Assembly: GCA_937967705.1 (NCBI GenBank) | Contig: CALCJG010000228.1 | Location: 1 to 32,719 of the forward strand | Length of the DNA stretch: 32,719 nt | From: an uncultured Spirochaetia bacterium | Lineage (GTDB): Bacteria > Spirochaetota > UBA4802 > JAGODF01 | Direction: 5' to 3' | Part shown: positions 31,363-32,719 of the stretch, piece after piece | Numbering within the stretch: the stretch's first letter is position 1 | Layout of the letters: the number at the start of each line of letters is the position of its first letter | Translations under genes and position numbers: made by a program | The notes under the pieces: generated by a model | The model's database searches: none | Told to the model about the DNA's origin: nothing | Seen by the model: the letters and a program-made list of their open reading frames with translations, nothing else

Positions 31363-31689
31363 TTTAATTATTAATTTTCATTTATTATTAAATCTTTTTA
31401 TCCTTTTAAAACTACATTTTTTTCACATTTCCCCCCTCTCACTCGTATCCCCTTATAGAAGCCTTTCCTTTCAGGTTTCCTTGTTGCACCATAATGATCA
31501 CTGAATGACCGTTTATGGTCCTTCCGGAGCTTCTTCTGTTCGGGGCATGGGTCTAATGTGACATAAAAAAAGTAATTGATTAATTTATTCTGATTAATTA
31601 GACTTGTTTCCGTGCTATTATTCCCGTTTCGGTACGGTAAAGGCAGGTTTTGATTGATGACTTAGCAGAAGAAATGATCGAGAGCTTAT
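31363..31689. other. AT-rich gene-free region before the initiator candidate (origin candidate)
   Basis: About 330 bases without a gene. It holds a pyrimidine-rich start, then at 31556-31568 ATGTGACATAAAA, which is close to the direct repeats near parA (5182, 5268), and GATTAATT repeated at 31578-31585 and 31592-31599 within a strongly AT-rich tract. AT-rich tracts with short repeats beside an initiator gene are typical of replication origins. No promoter could be fixed with confidence. Confidence 0.45.
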
Positions 31690-31767
31690 AAAACAAGGAA
31701 CCTGAAGGGGCTAGCTTCAGGTTCGGGTTTAGGGGTGTACCCCTGAATTGACAACGTCATTTACGAT
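31690..31767 (-). ncRNA. Minus-strand small-RNA candidate in the initiator leader
   Basis: A predicted transcript of about 78 nt starting near 31767 from the promoter at 31774-31803. It would contain a small hairpin (AGGGGT/ACCCCT arms at 31731-31744) and end in a 10-bp-arm hairpin, GAACCTGAAG/CTTCAGGTTC (31698-31724), followed on the minus strand by CTTGTTTTAT, a terminator-like tail. It is antisense to any rep mRNA leader begun upstream. Size, two hairpins and position match plasmid counter-transcript RNAs that control copy number. Confidence 0.55.
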
Positions 31768-31806
31768 AGATGGAATATACTATTGCAGTGGTACTTTTGT
31801 CAATTC
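31745..31806. promoter_or_regulatory. Inverted pair of -35-like boxes; minus-strand promoter
   Basis: GAATTGACAA (31745-31754) and TTGTCAATTC (31797-31806) are exact inverted copies, so a TTGACA box faces each way. On the minus strand TTGACA (31803-31798) is followed after 18 nt by TATATT (31779-31774), a good sigma-70-type promoter. On the plus strand TTGACA (31748-31753) has only a weak partner (TGGAAT at 17 nt, or TATACT at 22 nt). The repeat may also be a binding site. Confidence 0.6.
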
Positions 31807-31807
31807 G

Positions 31808-31853
31808 AAAACACCTCAATTTCTTGAATTCCATTCAAAAGAGGTGTTTTTTT
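31808..31853 (+). terminator. Intrinsic terminator/attenuator upstream of the initiator candidate
   Basis: AAAACACCTC (31808-31817) and GAGGTGTTTT (31841-31850) form a 10-bp stem; inside it TTGAAT and ATTCAA (31824-31838) make a second stem with a three-base loop. Seven T (31847-31853) follow. It lies 140 bp before GTG 31994 with no plus-strand gene to terminate nearby, so attenuation of the initiator transcript is a likely role. Confidence 0.72.
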
Positions 31854-31993
31854 ATGAAAAAAATTCATTTTTTCCCTCCATTCCGTTCAACTTTTGTTAG
31901 TCTCGCGTTAAAATTACCAGGCAGTCCATTGGTTTTCCTTTCACCGCCCGTGTCGGCGCTTTAGCTTCATAAAGCTCCTAAGGTACTCCGCCG

Positions 31994-32719
31994 GTGATCC
32001 GCGTCAGCCGGGGCCTGGTCAGGCTCGTCAAATCCATGGGAGGCAGCTTCGATGACTACCGTTACTATGTCATCGCCCGTCACCACTTCGCCCTCCGCTC
32101 GGGTATCTTCTCCCTGGACGAGCTCTGCGATCTTCTGCACTGTCATTACGGCTGTGCATCGCTCCATCACCGCCCCGGAAACGACCGCTGCCGGCAAAAG
32201 CGCCGGCTCTCTGCGGTCCTCTCCGGCTCCTTTCTGTTCACCCGTCTCGCTGACGGCCGCTTCAGAACCAACTCCGAGAAGGCGCTTCTCTCGCGCCTGG
32301 GGAAGGGAGCGCGGAATGGATGGTATGCCCTCGATGACGCGGAAGTACTCTCGTCCCGGCGCCTCTTTTTCGATTTCTGCATGGGGGTCCTACTCTCAGG
32401 CAACAAGTTCCGGGCGAACAAGAATATCGCTTCCTACTGCGGATGCACCGTACGGCGGGTCCAGTATGCCACCTCCCGCAATCACAGGGAGCTCCGTTTC
32501 AGGAAGCAGTACAATTTCATAGAAGAAATATCCGGCCCGTATGAGGAGGTCCTGCGCTTCCGCGCCGTTCTTCTCAATGTTCACGGGATAACCTCGCCCC
32601 TCCCTTCCCGCCGCGGGAAAGAGTGGGTGCTGAGGCTCAACGCTCCCAATTCCTATACAGCCAGCGTGTTGAGCGGGGTCAAAGGGGACAGGGCTTATCA
32701 AGCCCGTCAGGCTCAACCA
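31994..32719 (+). CDS. Replication-initiator candidate, N-terminal 242 residues (continues at position 48)
   Basis: The gene runs off the window end in frame and finishes at 215 on the circular map, giving 297 aa. It is basic throughout. Residues about 143-165 (NKNIASYCGCTVRRVQYATSRNH) have the shape of a helix-turn-helix, with IASYCGC as first helix and turn and VRRVQYA as recognition helix. A Cys/His-rich stretch lies near 45-66 (CDLLHCHYGC...C) and could bind metal. No known Rep family was recognised. The case for an initiator is the position on the circle, the DNA-binding look, the AT-rich repeat tract upstream, and an antisense-RNA/attenuator-like leader. GTG 31994 is the first start after an in-frame stop at 31979; AAGG ten bases upstream is a weak ribosome site. 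A regulator is the alternative. Confidence 0.75.
   Translation, partial: MIRVSRGLVRLVKSMGGSFDDYRYYVIARHHFALRSGIFSLDELCDLLHCHYGCASLHHRPGNDRCRQKRRLSAVLSGSFLFTRLADGRFRTNSEKALLSRLGKGARNGWYALDDAEVLSSRRLFFDFCMGVLLSGNKFRANKNIASYCGCTVRRVQYATSRNHRELRFRKQYNFIEEISGPYEEVLRFRAVLLNVHGITSPLPSRRGKEWVLRLNAPNSYTASVLSGVKGDRAYQARQAQP
32673..32719. repeat. Terminal redundancy marking a circular molecule (copy 2)
   Basis: Identical to positions 1-47. The reading frame of the initiator candidate passes from this copy directly into position 48. Confidence 0.93.

Noticed and set aside
31854..31964. 36-codon frame starting at the attenuator T-run (possible leader peptide)
   Set aside because: The ATG directly follows the terminator T-tract, so there is no ribosome site, and the peptide has no regulatory codon run.
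1..32719. CRISPR arrays, tRNA and rRNA genes
   Set aside because: No regularly spaced repeat series and no cloverleaf or rRNA-like sequence was seen on either strand by eye; a dedicated scan could still find a divergent tRNA.

Overview
The first 47 bases of the window are repeated exactly as its last 47 (1-47 = 32673-32719), and an open reading frame of 297 codons runs through that join without a break. The window is therefore best read as one complete circular replicon of 32,672 bp, opened inside a basic, helix-turn-helix protein gene that is the best candidate for the replication initiator. No tRNA, rRNA, CRISPR array, phage structural gene or relaxase was recognised. The partition genes resemble the PF-32/PF-49-type ParA/ParB genes of spirochaete plasmids, and several cargo genes (DUF1566/Lcl-type protein, CsgG/TolB-like fragments, TolC-like coiled-coil protein) have a spirochaete flavour. 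The host is tentatively a member of Spirochaetota; this is an inference from family resemblance only.

Layout. (a) 31.5-32.7 kb and 0-0.2 kb: initiator candidate with an AT-rich leader carrying a minus-strand small-RNA candidate and a plus-strand intrinsic terminator, an arrangement like antisense/attenuation copy control. (b) 0.48-2.6 kb: secreted thermonuclease-like protein, an unknown gene, and a minus-strand AT-rich pair with a PD-(D/E)XK nuclease. (c) 2.6-3.7 kb: about 1.1 kb without genes but with a perfect 23-bp palindrome and other hairpins. (d) 3.69-6.9 kb: plasmid backbone, with a ribbon-helix-helix (RHH) repressor with operator repeats, DUF6573-like and DUF7706-like genes, a repeat/palindrome-rich AT block, and a tightly overlapping small gene-parA-parB operon. 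(e) 6.96-7.83 kb: a GIY-YIG nuclease pseudogene joined to the tail of a second, lost gene.

(f) 7.97-21.86 kb: a co-directional defence island with very short gaps. It holds an XRE/ImmA-IrrE antitoxin with PIN toxin, two small genes (one DUF457/YdjM-like), a two-gene type I CBASS (patatin effector plus CD-NTase with AGS-C sensor), a UvrD-like helicase whose RecB/Cas4-type Fe-S nuclease domain is split over two overlapping frames, type III mod and res genes, and a SIR2-like gene. The helicase/nuclease, mod, res and SIR2-like genes are spaced like one operon and may be a composite restriction/abortive-infection system.

(g) 22.0-24.1 kb: decayed sigma factor / membrane protein / TolB-like genes, then an intact TolC-like gene on the minus strand. 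(h) 24.2-27.4 kb: a second candidate novel system, comprising a tyrosine-recombinase catalytic domain fused to a P-loop ATPase and two C-terminal membrane helices, a 50-aa four-cysteine protein, and a DUF457 membrane protein with a long coiled-coil tail. The tail of that last protein matches the orphan fragment at 7.6-7.8 kb. (i) 27.4-31.4 kb: small cargo genes (signal-anchored protein, lipoprotein, membrane proteins, DUF1566 protein), two of them bordered by a 125-bp imperfect direct repeat and strong hairpins.
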